This document shows positions 33,681-41,831 of a stretch of 64,000 bases of DNA, in pieces. The stretch covers positions 124,001-188,000 of the forward strand of contig JANQLU010000037.1 in NCBI GenBank assembly GCA_028280445.1, read 5' to 3'. Origin of the DNA: Pirellulaceae bacterium. Its GTDB lineage: Bacteria; Planctomycetota; Planctomycetia; Pirellulales; Pirellulaceae. Both the position numbers and the translations under genes were made by a program. Numbering within the stretch: position 1 is the stretch's first letter; each line of letters begins with the position of its first letter. The notes beneath the pieces were generated by a model. It saw nothing but the letters and a program-made list of their open reading frames with translations. It made no database searches and was not told the origin of the DNA.

Positions 33681-34574
33681 CCATGGATGAGGGCTTGTCC
33701 CAATACAGCACGGCAGAGCCTTGCCCGCACGGCGCCGTTGAAAAACAAAACCAACCAGGGCCAAAACAAACACGATCAAACATCCCGAGGGCTCGGGAAC
33801 TGTGGTCAGTTTGAGTTTGGGAACCAGCGTGGGCGTAGTGCCGCCGAGCAGATCGGGGCCAGTAAATCCGAAAATCAATTCGGTGGTGTCCGACGCGCCA
33901 ACCGTTGGTAACTCACCGGCAAGCACGACGGGACCGCCGAGAAACATATTCAAATACGTGAGCCCTGCAGGAGAAAAATCGATCGACAAAAATGTGTCGT
34001 CGTCATCTGGCGTGGTCGTGATCAACGCCAGTGGGACACCGTCTCCGAGGATTCCATAGAGGTCTTTCGCTGCCAATACCAACGGGTCCGATGCATCATC
34101 GAAAGCCGATGGACCGACACTCAAATTACCGGTCAGTAAATCGGCAATAATTCCAAGCGACGCTCCAGGGTCCGTGGTTTCCAGAATTGCAAAATCTTCG
34201 AACGGATCCAGGCTTTCATACCCGTGTTCACCGCCGGGAAAATCAGGTGGTGTGTCTGGTCCCATATAAACCATCAGCGACGCTGACGTAATAGGAACGG
34301 TGACGGTCGTTAAATCGAAAACGAAGTAGTTTTTGCGAAGCGTAAATGCGAGCGGACTGCCGAGTGCACCATCGTCAAAATGTTCGGCTTGACCCACGGA
34401 GTAGTTGAACGTGGCTGGAGCAGTCAGCGTGCCGTCCCCTTTGGAACTGCCCCCTAGCGCCGTTACAAAACCGGAGTCTGTGGCGTCCAGGGTCACCATG
34501 TCCGCTTGTAGCAAAGCTGGCAGAAAAATCACGATCGCAGCAATTGCCGATCTCGGCCTCAGCACGTAAGTCAT
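33666..34574 (-). CDS. PEP-CTERM-anchored exported protein
   Basis: A 302-residue protein with a signal peptide (about 1-24), a beta-rich mature part with many Asp/Thr/Gly and the typical C-terminal sorting signal: VPEPSG, a hydrophobic helix (CLIVFVLALVGFVF) and basic cluster QRRRAGK. PEP-CTERM proteins are processed by exosortase and sent to the cell surface, often with exopolysaccharide. The start ATG 34574 has AAAGG seven bases upstream. After the Arg cluster the frame runs on for about 17 residues (ALPCCIGTSPHPWQ...) that come from intergenic repeat DNA. Confidence 0.85.
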   Translation of the reverse strand: MTYVLRPRSAIAAIVIFLPALLQADMVTLDATDSGFVTALGGSSKGDGTLTAPATFNYSVGQAEHFDDGALGSPLAFTLRKNYFVFDLTTVTVPITSASLMVYMGPDTPPDFPGGEHGYESLDPFEDFAILETTDPGASLGIIADLLTGNLSVGPSAFDDASDPLVLAAKDLYGILGDGVPLALITTTPDDDDTFLSIDFSPAGLTYLNMFLGGPVVLAGELPTVGASDTTELIFGFTGPDLLGGTTPTLVPKLKLTTVPEPSGCLIVFVLALVGFVFQRRRAGKALPCCIGTSPHPWQGHP

Positions 34575-34818
34575 GGTTGAACCTTTCGCAAGTATGACGA
34601 GGTGATACCGCAAGGAAGCATTCAAATTCTGGCATGCTCGCTGACAACGCTCATCTTAGTTCGGAAGCAACAAACTAACAAACAGTTACTGCCATAAATT
34701 TGCCGGATTTCTTTTCCGGTTCAGGCGTAGAAACTCCGCGTGGCACGTCCCAGGCAGGATTATGCTCGAAAAGGAGCCTTAAAAACATGTCGGTTTCTCA
34801 ACTGAAGCTCAAAAAAAC

Positions 34819-34866
34819 TTGCCGCGAGATCCGCATTGCTATAAATTAGAATAATCATTCTAATTT
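34819..34866 (+). promoter_or_regulatory. TetR promoter and operator
   Basis: Perfect 10-bp inverted repeat AAATTAGAAT (34843-34852) / ATTCTAATTT (34857-34866) with spacer AATC, 18 bases before the tetR start. A sigma-70-like pair TTGCCG (34819-34824) and TAAATT (34842-34847), 17 bases apart, is overlapped by the palindrome, which fits autorepression. Confidence 0.75.
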
Positions 34867-34884
34867 TGAAACACTGGATCAAAC

Positions 34885-35517
34885 ATGCGGGTGATGATGA
34901 AAACGGCAAAACAAGAACGAAGTCGTCAAACGTTTGCGCAAATTGTCGAAGCCACCGAGCGGCTGTTGGAACAAAAACTGTTTGATGAAATTTCGGTCGC
35001 GGCGATTGTCAACGAAGCTGGTGCCACGGTCGGTTCGTTTTACAACCTGTTTGACGACAAAAACGCCCTGCTGCCCCATCTGTATCGCAACCACTGCGAG
35101 AAACTGTTGGATGAACTCGAAAAAACACGAAAGCGATTTCGGGCAACTCAAGAGAGTCTGGTAAATGTGGTTGAGTATCTCGTCAAAGCGATCATCCAAC
35201 TCAATCAACAACAACGAGGTTTGATGCGAGCGCTGGTGTTGCGAGCCCACTGTCATCCCACGGGTTCTCCCGAACGAAATCACAAAATGACGCAAGTGCT
35301 TCCGGAATTGGCAAAAATCGTGGCTGAATTTGGTTCTGAAATTTCGCATCCGCGACCGCGGCTGGCAGCCAAGTTGGGATTGTTGGCAGTTTTGTCGACT
35401 GTTCGTGAAGTTTGTTTGTATCCCAATACGTCGGCAAATTCGTTGGATGTGAAAGAACGGGATTTGACACGAGAACTGGCGCGAATGTGGCTCGGCTATT
35501 TGACAAACAATTATTGA
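34885..35517 (+). CDS. TetR-family transcriptional repressor
   Basis: The 210-residue protein has the N-terminal TetR DNA-binding domain (about 10-58): RQTFAQIVEATERLL, then FDEISVAAIVNEAGATVGSFYNLFDDKNAL with the helix-turn-helix and the conserved FYNxFxxKxxL end. The C-terminal helical domain that binds ligand is not recognisable. A perfect palindrome just upstream of the start is its likely operator. It is followed after 19 bases by the CPBP-like membrane protein gene, which is probably its co-regulated target. Confidence 0.93.
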   Translation: MRVMMKTAKQERSRQTFAQIVEATERLLEQKLFDEISVAAIVNEAGATVGSFYNLFDDKNALLPHLYRNHCEKLLDELEKTRKRFRATQESLVNVVEYLVKAIIQLNQQQRGLMRALVLRAHCHPTGSPERNHKMTQVLPELAKIVAEFGSEISHPRPRLAAKLGLLAVLSTVREVCLYPNTSANSLDVKERDLTRELARMWLGYLTNNY

Positions 35518-35536
35518 TCGATTGAGGTGAAATATC

Positions 35537-36322
35537 GTGCCGGAAAAAAACGAAACCATCCAGCAAACCGACACCGAGTTTATGGTTCCCGTCGCGGCGG
35601 CTTACCTGGTCGTTTGCATCACTTGGTGGGTGAGCAAATATTTGGCGGGTGAAAAATGGGAGAGCGAAGAAAAGCCTGAGACCGATCACCGGTGGTTAGA
35701 TTTACTAATGATGTTTGTTGGAATTGTTGGTGTGTTTGCGGCTGGCCAAGCGTATCGTGCAGGACTACGGATTCCCGATTTACCTCAGTCTTGGCAATAC
35801 TTGACCGTGGCCATCAATTTGTGCATTCCGTTTTTACCCTTGTTTTTTGTTTTGCTCGTTCGACGTCAATCTTTTTTGACGATCTGGATATCCTGGCGAG
35901 CGATTCATTGGAAATTGGCAACCGGAATTTTGTCAGCCATTGTCGGTTTGGCAACGTGGCTGACGATCGGTAACCAGTGGGAACGTTTGGGGGAAATTGC
36001 GAGAGATTCCGTGACACTGCATTCGCTGGCACACGCGATGCCCGTTTTCATGGAAGGCGTGGCGATCGCTTTTGTATTTGTTCGTCTGCGCTGGGTCGCT
36101 CCAAATTGGTTGGCGATCCTGATTCCCAGTCTACTATTTGCGGCAGCCCACATTCCGCGATTTACCGAAACGGATCAATCGTTGCTCGCCGTCGCCATAT
36201 TCGTTGGTTTCAATACAGCGGTCGCGGCGATGGCATTTACAACGGCGCTGCGGGCTCGAGACATCATCTGGATCGCCATTCCACATTACATCATGGACAT
36301 TGCCATCGGAGCGTTTCACTGA
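35537..36322 (+). CDS. CPBP-like (Abi) integral membrane protein with degenerate first motif
   Basis: A 261-residue protein with about seven to eight membrane segments. Motif 2 (FAAAHIPRF, FxxxH) and motif 3 (IPHYIMDIAIG, HxxxD) of the CPBP intramembrane protease family are present near the C-terminus, but the first motif, EExxxR in active members, reads MEGVAIAFVFVRLR, with only one Glu and no Arg at the right place. It may be an inactive or divergent member. GTG start at 35537 with GAGG nine bases upstream. Transcribed with tetR, 19 bases downstream. Confidence 0.6.
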   Translation: MPEKNETIQQTDTEFMVPVAAAYLVVCITWWVSKYLAGEKWESEEKPETDHRWLDLLMMFVGIVGVFAAGQAYRAGLRIPDLPQSWQYLTVAINLCIPFLPLFFVLLVRRQSFLTIWISWRAIHWKLATGILSAIVGLATWLTIGNQWERLGEIARDSVTLHSLAHAMPVFMEGVAIAFVFVRLRWVAPNWLAILIPSLLFAAAHIPRFTETDQSLLAVAIFVGFNTAVAAMAFTTALRARDIIWIAIPHYIMDIAIGAFH

Positions 36323-36348
36323 ATTGGAGTTACTTTGGAATTTGGGTT

Positions 36349-36364
36349 TTGGCACGGCTGTTGC
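36349..36364 (+). promoter_or_regulatory. Sigma-54-type promoter of the small heat-shock gene
   Basis: TTGGCACG, GCTG, TTGC: the GG and GC dinucleotides are exactly 12 bases apart (start to start), as required for -24/-12 promoters, and the consensus TGGCACG-N4-TTGC is matched in all fixed positions. Transcription would start near 36376, giving a leader of about 72 bases. Confidence 0.7.
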
Positions 36365-36447
36365 GTTACTATCCCAGTGTTCGAACGACATGCATGACAA
36401 ACTGTCAGTCAGCGTTCGAGGAACTTGGAAATCAAAGGAGACAAAAG

Positions 36448-36900
36448 ATGAAAGCTCACAACAAAGATCGACGTGGAAATCGCTGTGGCTCCAACCGCAT
36501 ATTCGGACCGTTTGGCGCATTCGCAGATTTGGAAGACGTTTTGACAACCGTTTTTGGCGACGAACGGTCGGCCGATTTTACGCCGCGTGCGGATGTCGGT
36601 GAAACCGAAATTGGTTACGCGTTGAGCCTGGAATTGCCAGGTGTTTCAAACGAAAACATCAATGTCGAAATTCATGATGGACGTTTGGAGATTTCCGGCG
36701 AAAAGAAAGTTGAGAAAAACGAAGACACGTCATGGTTACGCGTCGAACGAACAACAGGTGCTTTCAAACGCGTTTTTGAATTCTCTCAACCTGTTGATCT
36801 TGAAAAGATCTCAGCCAATTTGACCGATGGTGTCTTGACGGTTCTCGTACCGAAATCTGAAAAAGCGATGCCACGCAAAATTGAAATCAACGTTGACTAA
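36448..36900 (+). CDS. Small heat-shock protein (Hsp20/alpha-crystallin family)
   Basis: Hsp20 proteins hold unfolding proteins in oligomers without ATP. The 150-residue product has the alpha-crystallin domain (about 50-140): PRADVGETEIGY.L.LELPGV, ISGEKKVE, and the signature DGVLTVLVPKS, then the C-terminal I-E-I (IXI) motif within PRKIEINVD that links oligomers. The frame is open from far upstream, but ATG 36448 with AAAGGAG eight bases before is clear. Likely driven by the sigma-54-type promoter at 36349 and ended by the strong terminator at 36944. Confidence 0.95.
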   Translation: MKAHNKDRRGNRCGSNRIFGPFGAFADLEDVLTTVFGDERSADFTPRADVGETEIGYALSLELPGVSNENINVEIHDGRLEISGEKKVEKNEDTSWLRVERTTGAFKRVFEFSQPVDLEKISANLTDGVLTVLVPKSEKAMPRKIEINVD

Positions 36901-36943
36901 ACAAAAAGTCAATTGTGGCAGACGTATCTTAAGCAGTTATGTA

Positions 36944-36981
36944 AACGGAAAGCTGAAAAACGCTTTCCGTTTTTTTTTTTT
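36944..36981 (+). terminator. Strong intrinsic terminator of hsp20
   Basis: Perfect 10-bp stem AACGGAAAGC (36944-36953) / GCTTTCCGTT (36962-36971) followed by a run of T. Confidence 0.92.
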
Positions 36982-36985
36982 CACC

Positions 36986-37041
36986 GTAGGGCCGGTTCCC
37001 ACCGGACAATCCAAAAAACGGCCGGTGGGAACCGGCCCTAC
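36986..37041. repeat. Family A REP-like inverted pair, copy 4
   Basis: GTAG head 36986-36989, left hairpin with one base change (CCGGAC), right hairpin intact, CTAC at 37038-37041. It lies between the hsp20 terminator and the convergent ABC genes. Confidence 0.87.
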
Positions 37042-37060
37042 TTATAATCACAATCGCCGC

Positions 37061-37915
37061 TTAACTACTGGCACTGCGATAACTTTTCAACGCCGAACGG
37101 AAAACGAATCGACTGACCAACAAGCTGACGATTGCAAAGATGACGGCCAGGCTGGCGAATCCCCATTCCCAGCGTTGCCACGGTGTGCCTAGCGGTTGCG
37201 CCAATACTCGGGCTGGAACGTTGGAGACGACCAATATCGGAATAACAAATGTAAACGTTCCCCACAGCGTCCAACCAATCGTGCCGGACTGATAAATTTC
37301 CATCGGGTATCGATAGAAATTGGTAATGTAGAACCAGAAATTATATAGCTGTTGGTTGCGCCCCAACCAAATACTGGTGGATGCCAGGGTGATCATCACG
37401 CTGTACATCACACACAGGCCACAGGCGATAAAAAACACAAACGCCAACACGTTCCAAATCGACAGATACAAATTGTCGCCACGTTCAGCCGCCAAAGCGT
37501 TGAGCGAAACGATGATTAATAATATGCCCAACATTCCGTTTGGCAATTGAGCCCAATTCATACGCGGAAACGAGATCAAAAATTGCGTATCAATCGGTTT
37601 CAGTAAGGCGAAATCCAGCGATCCCATCCGAATCATTTCGCTGAACCGTTCCATATTGGCCATACAGAAAGTTTGAATCAAACTATTGATCAGCCACACG
37701 GTGCCTAAGAAAATGAAGAATTCGTTTTCGCCCCAACCGCTGTCGCGGCCAATCGAATTCGTAAACTGATAGACGACTTTGAACAGGCCGAAATTCATTC
37801 CCGCCCAAGCCATCGATGAAATGCAAGTGAAAATAAAATTTGCGCGGAATGACATATCGCGGACCAGCGAATTGCGTGCGAATGTCAAAAACACTTTTAG
37901 ATAAGATGGCTGCAT
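37061..37915 (-). CDS. ABC-2 type permease, DUF990/ABC2_membrane_6-like (second subunit)
   Basis: The 284-residue protein has six membrane helices, and a first soluble N-terminal helix (LKVFLTFARNSLVRDMSFRANF) and loop (MIRMGSLDFALLKPIDTQF) typical of the permease family that works with a NatA-like ATPase. The second-loop motif GSLDFALLKP is family-like. It is the last gene of a three-gene operon: ATPase 38815-39837, permease 37922-38818, this gene 6 bases later. Two permeases and one ATPase form an exporter; substrate unknown (drugs, lipids or polysaccharide are possible). Confidence 0.85.
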   Translation of the reverse strand: MQPSYLKVFLTFARNSLVRDMSFRANFIFTCISSMAWAGMNFGLFKVVYQFTNSIGRDSGWGENEFFIFLGTVWLINSLIQTFCMANMERFSEMIRMGSLDFALLKPIDTQFLISFPRMNWAQLPNGMLGILLIIVSLNALAAERGDNLYLSIWNVLAFVFFIACGLCVMYSVMITLASTSIWLGRNQQLYNFWFYITNFYRYPMEIYQSGTIGWTLWGTFTFVIPILVVSNVPARVLAQPLGTPWQRWEWGFASLAVIFAIVSLLVSRFVFRSALKSYRSASS

Positions 37916-37921
37916 GCGAGT

Positions 37922-38818
37922 CTAACCTCCAAACCCGCTATAGCGTTTGACGCCGCGCCACCACATGATTCGTGAAAGCACAATAAAAAACATGACCCAA
38001 AACACCAGGACCGCCAGCCCCTGGTACATCTCAGCCCCTTCGACTTTGCCGAGAAAAACGGCGGCCGGAAAATAAGCCAGATATTTAAACGGTACGAAAT
38101 CGACAACGATTCGCAAATTGAGTGGACCGATTCCCAGAATTTGAAGATCAGTCGGCAGCAGATCCAAGGGGAACATGTGCCCCGACAAAAAGAAATTCAT
38201 CAACATGTAGATGAACATCAGCGAAGTGACTTCGAGAAACCAGAACGACACCAATCCAATGCAGGCTTCTAAAAAGAATCCGAGCAAAAATCCGAGTATC
38301 AGTGAAACAAAAAATACGGCCAAGATTTCAGCATCAGGCCAGCCGTCAATGAAAAACCCGCGGCACAGGAAAAACACCAACGCAAATGGCAGCGTCGCCA
38401 TCAGGTAATAAACCAATTTATGAGCAATCCGTTGCAGCAACAGGCAACCCAACATGTCGACAGGTTGAATCAAAAACTTTTTGATTTCACCTTCACGGAC
38501 TTGTAATGCGATGCCTGACGACAGACCGGGCATGCTGGAAAACGCTCGACTGATCGTCACCAACAAGTAATAGGCAACCATGTCGCCGTACCGAAAACCG
38601 GCGATTTGAGTATCCGGCGCATCTCCAACAGCGGTTGGGTTGGTCGCGACCGAATCGTAAATCGCCCACCACAAAAAAATCTGGGTCAGTGTCGGCAAAA
38701 ACCGCATCAGCGTGCCCAAAATAAAATCGCCTCGATAGACCAGGCGCTCGTTGACGGACACTTGAAAAAAATGCCACCAGGTCACCGGTCGAACAGTCAA
38801 GCCTAACGATTCCATCAA
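37922..38818 (-). CDS. ABC-2 type permease (first subunit)
   Basis: A 298-residue protein with about six hydrophobic helices, an N-terminal helical VTWWHFFQVSVNERLVYRGDFILG that resembles that of its partner, and the cytoplasmic motif GEIKKFLIQPVDMLG corresponding to GSLDFALLKPID in the second permease. The two are sister subunits of one exporter. Its ATG overlaps the stop of the ATPase gene by 4 bases (ATGA), so translation is coupled. Confidence 0.86.
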   Translation of the reverse strand: MMESLGLTVRPVTWWHFFQVSVNERLVYRGDFILGTLMRFLPTLTQIFLWWAIYDSVATNPTAVGDAPDTQIAGFRYGDMVAYYLLVTISRAFSSMPGLSSGIALQVREGEIKKFLIQPVDMLGCLLLQRIAHKLVYYLMATLPFALVFFLCRGFFIDGWPDAEILAVFFVSLILGFLLGFFLEACIGLVSFWFLEVTSLMFIYMLMNFFLSGHMFPLDLLPTDLQILGIGPLNLRIVVDFVPFKYLAYFPAAVFLGKVEGAEMYQGLAVLVFWVMFFIVLSRIMWWRGVKRYSGFGG

Positions 38819-39837
38819 CTAACCGCCTCCGCATGCAGCGAATCGGCATCCGATCGATTCTGTTCGACCTGCGAAAATGCGCTGGCAATCACATCTTCTA
38901 ACGGGGGATCTTCGACTATGATGTCTTCTACATTTCGCGAAGCCAGAATTCGACTTAACAGCTTGGGGACGTCATCACGCTGAACTCGAAATTTGACTTT
39001 CGGTGGCTCGATCTCGATAACATCGTCCAGGTTTTGAAAATCGTCGAACGATTCTGTTTCGGCTAATTGAAGCGTGATGATTTTGTCACTGCTGAATCGA
39101 TCGACAATTCCTTCGAGCGAACCATCATATTGAATCAAACCATCGGCGATGATCACCACACGTTTGCACAATGCTGCGACATCTTTCATGTAATGGCTGG
39201 TCAGCAAAATCGTGATTTTTCTTTCTTGCTGATAATGTTTTAAAAATTGCTGGATGTTATGTTGCGCGACAACATCCAAACCAATCGTCGGTTCGTCGAG
39301 AAACAGGACTTCGGGCCGGTGGAGCAATGCTGCAATCAGTTCCATTTTCATCCGCTCACCCAACGATAATTCGCGAACAGGTTGTCCGAGCAGATGTTGA
39401 ACGTTTAATAGTTCGGTGATTTCGTCTTGCGTGCGTTTAAATTCGGTCGGGTCAACACCATAAATGTGTTGATGCAATCGAAACGATTCATTGGCCGGCA
39501 AATCCCACCAAAGCTGATTTTTCTGTCCCATGACCAAAGCAAATTTTCGGCGATAAGCGTTTTCACGCCGCCACGGAGTAAACCCCATGACTTTGGCAGA
39601 GCCGGACGAAGGGTTGATCACACCCGACAGCAATTTCAAAGTCGTCGTTTTGCCCGCTCCATTGGGACCTAGAAAGGCGACAAATTCGCCTTGTTCGACT
39701 TGCAAATCAATTCCGGCAACGGCATGGATTTCTCGATATTCCCGTTTGAACAAACCACCCAGTGATGCCAGTATTCCTTCTTTTTTCTGGTAGACGCGAT
39801 ACGATTTTTTCAGATTTTCAATTTCGATTATGGCCAT
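38815..39837 (-). CDS. ABC transporter ATP-binding protein (NatA/DrrA-like)
   Basis: The 340-residue ATPase drives the two permeases encoded downstream. Visible: Walker A GPNGAGKTT, Q-loop VMGQKNQLWW, ABC signature LSLGERMKMEL, Walker B VLFLDEPTIGLD, and H-loop LLTSHYMKDV. It starts with MAIIEIENLKKSYRVYQK and has a C-terminal extension of about 95 residues after the nucleotide-binding domain, ending in acidic residues, as in drug- or polysaccharide-export types. ATG start. No promoter could be assigned in the upstream gap 39838-40019. Confidence 0.93.
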   Translation of the reverse strand: MAIIEIENLKKSYRVYQKKEGILASLGGLFKREYREIHAVAGIDLQVEQGEFVAFLGPNGAGKTTTLKLLSGVINPSSGSAKVMGFTPWRRENAYRRKFALVMGQKNQLWWDLPANESFRLHQHIYGVDPTEFKRTQDEITELLNVQHLLGQPVRELSLGERMKMELIAALLHRPEVLFLDEPTIGLDVVAQHNIQQFLKHYQQERKITILLTSHYMKDVAALCKRVVIIADGLIQYDGSLEGIVDRFSSDKIITLQLAETESFDDFQNLDDVIEIEPPKVKFRVQRDDVPKLLSRILASRNVEDIIVEDPPLEDVIASAFSQVEQNRSDADSLHAEAVS

Positions 39838-40019
39838 ACCGCGATTATAGAAACGATTTCATTTACTCATAAGGTTGGCGGAACCAAAATGAGCTCCATA
39901 TTTAAAAGTCGTTTCATTCAAAAACGGCCACTTGGCAAAAATTGCCTGCTGCGAATCCTGATGTGATTGCCAGCAAACGCTGCATTAGACGCTGCCGCAA
40001 AGATTTGTGCTTGACAATC

Positions 40020-40838
40020 CTAGCGCCGTTGGATTCTTCCCAGTTCTTCTAAACGCGGTTCAACCGAGCGATTCCATTCCTGTAATTGGTCTGCGCTCAA
40101 AATGTCCTTGACTAATTTATCGTATTTGGGTTTTCTCGGACCGTTGTTGACCACAAACCCGCGGTTGCGATTCAATTCAAAAAATCGAAGTGCGTCGACG
40201 AGTTTGTCACCAAATTTTTTGTCAATAATTTTGGTAATTCCCTCACGTTGGTCCGCGTGCAAAAAAAGTTTGAGGTCGATTTCAGCAACAAATTGATCAA
40301 CGGCCGCTTTGCGAATAAATTTTTGTCGCTCCGCTTGAGATGCCCGATAACGCTGCATTTGTTCGTCTGTCAAAATCGACTTCAACGATTTCTTCCAGCG
40401 ATCGGATGTATCAATCAAGATGCTGGGTTTCATCCGAAAGACAAATGAAAAATTGCGAACCACGCCTCCGCCGCCATCGTCATCCCCCTTGTCTTTTTTA
40501 TCGGGGTCAATGCCGGCCTGTTGTTGATATCGACGGAGTTGCTCACGTTTTTGTCGTTCTTCGGCACCGACAAATTCAGCAACAGCGCCTTTGGCAGCAA
40601 CTCGTAACTTCTGCCGCTGTTTTTCGCTCAAGTCGCAGCTTCGTTCGATATCTTTGATTCGTCCATTCAACTGAAACAACGAACTGTCTCGTAGATCGTC
40701 GATGAGGTCCTTGAATTGCTTTTCGCCGTCGTTGTTGGGACCCAGCGTGATCAGTTTTTGTTGAGCGACGATTTGATTGCTATCAAACATCAGTGCCAAC
40801 AGAAAAAACACAGATATTCCAAAACAGATCCTACTCAT
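40020..40838 (-). CDS. Secreted Spy/LTXXQ-like periplasmic protein
   Basis: A 272-residue protein with a signal peptide (about 1-26, FGISVFFLLALMF...QIVAQQ). The mature helical part has three segments of the LSxxQ type (DLSEKQRQKL, LTDEQMQRY, LSADQLQEW) and an acidic/Gly-rich linker (KKDKGDDDGGGG). Such LTXXQ repeats occur in periplasmic chaperone-like proteins of the Spy/CpxP type; this link is weak and may be convergence. Start at ATG 40838, the one that begins a good signal peptide; the frame is open 216 bases further up. It is divergent from the BlaI/BlaR1 unit. Confidence 0.6.
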   Translation of the reverse strand: MSRICFGISVFFLLALMFDSNQIVAQQKLITLGPNNDGEKQFKDLIDDLRDSSLFQLNGRIKDIERSCDLSEKQRQKLRVAAKGAVAEFVGAEERQKREQLRRYQQQAGIDPDKKDKGDDDGGGGVVRNFSFVFRMKPSILIDTSDRWKKSLKSILTDEQMQRYRASQAERQKFIRKAAVDQFVAEIDLKLFLHADQREGITKIIDKKFGDKLVDALRFFELNRNRGFVVNNGPRKPKYDKLVKDILSADQLQEWNRSVEPRLEELGRIQRR

Positions 40839-41338
40839 AGCTTGATGCTGGCCCCTCATTATTTTGTTTCGCAAATTGAGAACTGAAAATCTTCGACGAA
40901 ACCTGACTCTTACGTTGTCGACGTTTGTTTGTTCGATTTTAACGGTAGAAAATTTTTTTTTCTTGCAGTTTTTTTGAAACTTATTGATCTTTGCACGATA
41001 TTTTCTGTGCACGCGTTCGTGACCGGTGATTGATGTATTTTGCAGCAGTCGCAATCAAACGCATGTTTAAATTCTGTGAATATGATTGATGTTTCGGAGC
41101 AGAGTGTTGTAATTATTTGCGACTGGTACAAGCACGAAGCGAGTGGTTCGACCGAGCCCCGCGCTTTGTGCTCGTAAGAAAGCAAGTTGTCCATGAAATT
41201 CGCTCGCGTTTGCGATTTGCAACACCACCGCGACCGGTTGTTTATTTAGATACCGGCACTCATTGCCATGGCGCCAAAAAAACTCGAAAAGCACAAAAAT
41301 TCCAAACATTATTTTTTTGAACGTTTGAGAAAATTCTA
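40839..41338. other. Divergent intergenic region
   Basis: About 500 bases between the Spy-like gene and the blaI-like promoter. It contains a Family C palindrome (41126-41179), the only C copy in a divergent gap. No other gene is supported. Confidence 0.55.
41126..41179. repeat. Family C palindrome, copy 5 (GTGG subtype)
   Basis: Left GGTACAAGCACGAAGCG joined directly to AGTGGTTCG, right CGCGCTTTGTGCTCGTAAG. Arms are shortened on the inner side. Confidence 0.75.
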
Positions 41339-41394
41339 TTGACTCTTGAGACAGTTTGTCTCATGATGGGTTGTGTTGCGAGACAAACTGTCTC
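41339..41394 (+). promoter_or_regulatory. BlaI/MecI-type promoter with two operators
   Basis: A -35 TTGACT (41339-41344) and -10 CATGAT (41362-41367) are 17 bases apart. Operator 1 GAGACAGTTTGTCTC (41348-41362) lies between them; operator 2 GAGACAAACTGTCTC (41380-41394) lies just after the predicted start. Operator 2 is the exact reverse complement of operator 1. Each has the GACA..TGTC dyad of BlaI/MecI sites. Confidence 0.85.
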
Positions 41395-41414
41395 CTTCGG
41401 AAAGGAATGTTGTG

Positions 41415-41831
41415 ATGGCCAGAAATTCACAAGATGTTACCGACGCGGAACTCTCGGTACTACGCGTGCTGTGGGACCATGGGTCTTCGACGATTCGGGA
41501 TATCACTGCCGAGATTTATCCCGACAACTCGGAATCGGACTATGCAACGGTCAAAAAATTGTTGTCCCGATTGGAAAACAAAAAATTCGTTGCAAGAAAC
41601 CGACAACATTTGGCACATCAATTCGAAGCCATCATATCACGGGACGATCTCGTGGGACGTCGACTCCGGGTTCTGGCAGACAACCTATGTGACGGCTCAC
41701 AAACACCTTTGCTGATGCATTTGATTTCCAGCGAGCAGATTACACCACAACAACAGCAAAAACTTCGCGATCTGATTGATGAAATTTCATCGAACAAATC
41801 GTCGACCAAAAAACGGGGGCAGAAAAAATGA
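41415..41831 (+). CDS. blaI: BlaI/MecI-family repressor
   Basis: The 138-residue protein has the winged-helix N-terminal domain: DVTDAELSVLRVLWDHGSST.RDI, then YATVKKLLSRLENKKFVAR (recognition helix and wing), and a helical C-terminal dimerisation part with SSEQITPQQQQKLRDLIDE. Members repress their own operon until a BlaR1 partner cleaves them. ATG 41415 is preceded by AAAGGA at eight bases; the frame is open further upstream through the operator. The stop overlaps the BlaR1-like start by 4 bases (ATGA), so the two are co-translated. Confidence 0.95.
   Translation: MARNSQDVTDAELSVLRVLWDHGSSTIRDITAEIYPDNSESDYATVKKLLSRLENKKFVARNRQHLAHQFEAIISRDDLVGRRLRVLADNLCDGSQTPLLMHLISSEQITPQQQQKLRDLIDEISSNKSSTKKRGQKK

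Noticed and set aside
34741..34756. Second sigma-54-like site TGGCACGTCCCAGGC
   Set aside because: Has GG and GC at the right spacing but AGGC instead of TTGC, and it lies far from the tetR start, which has a better sigma-70-type promoter.
35977..36447. N-terminal extension of the Hsp20 frame
   Set aside because: Overlaps the CPBP-like gene, and a strong ribosome-binding site precedes ATG 36448.
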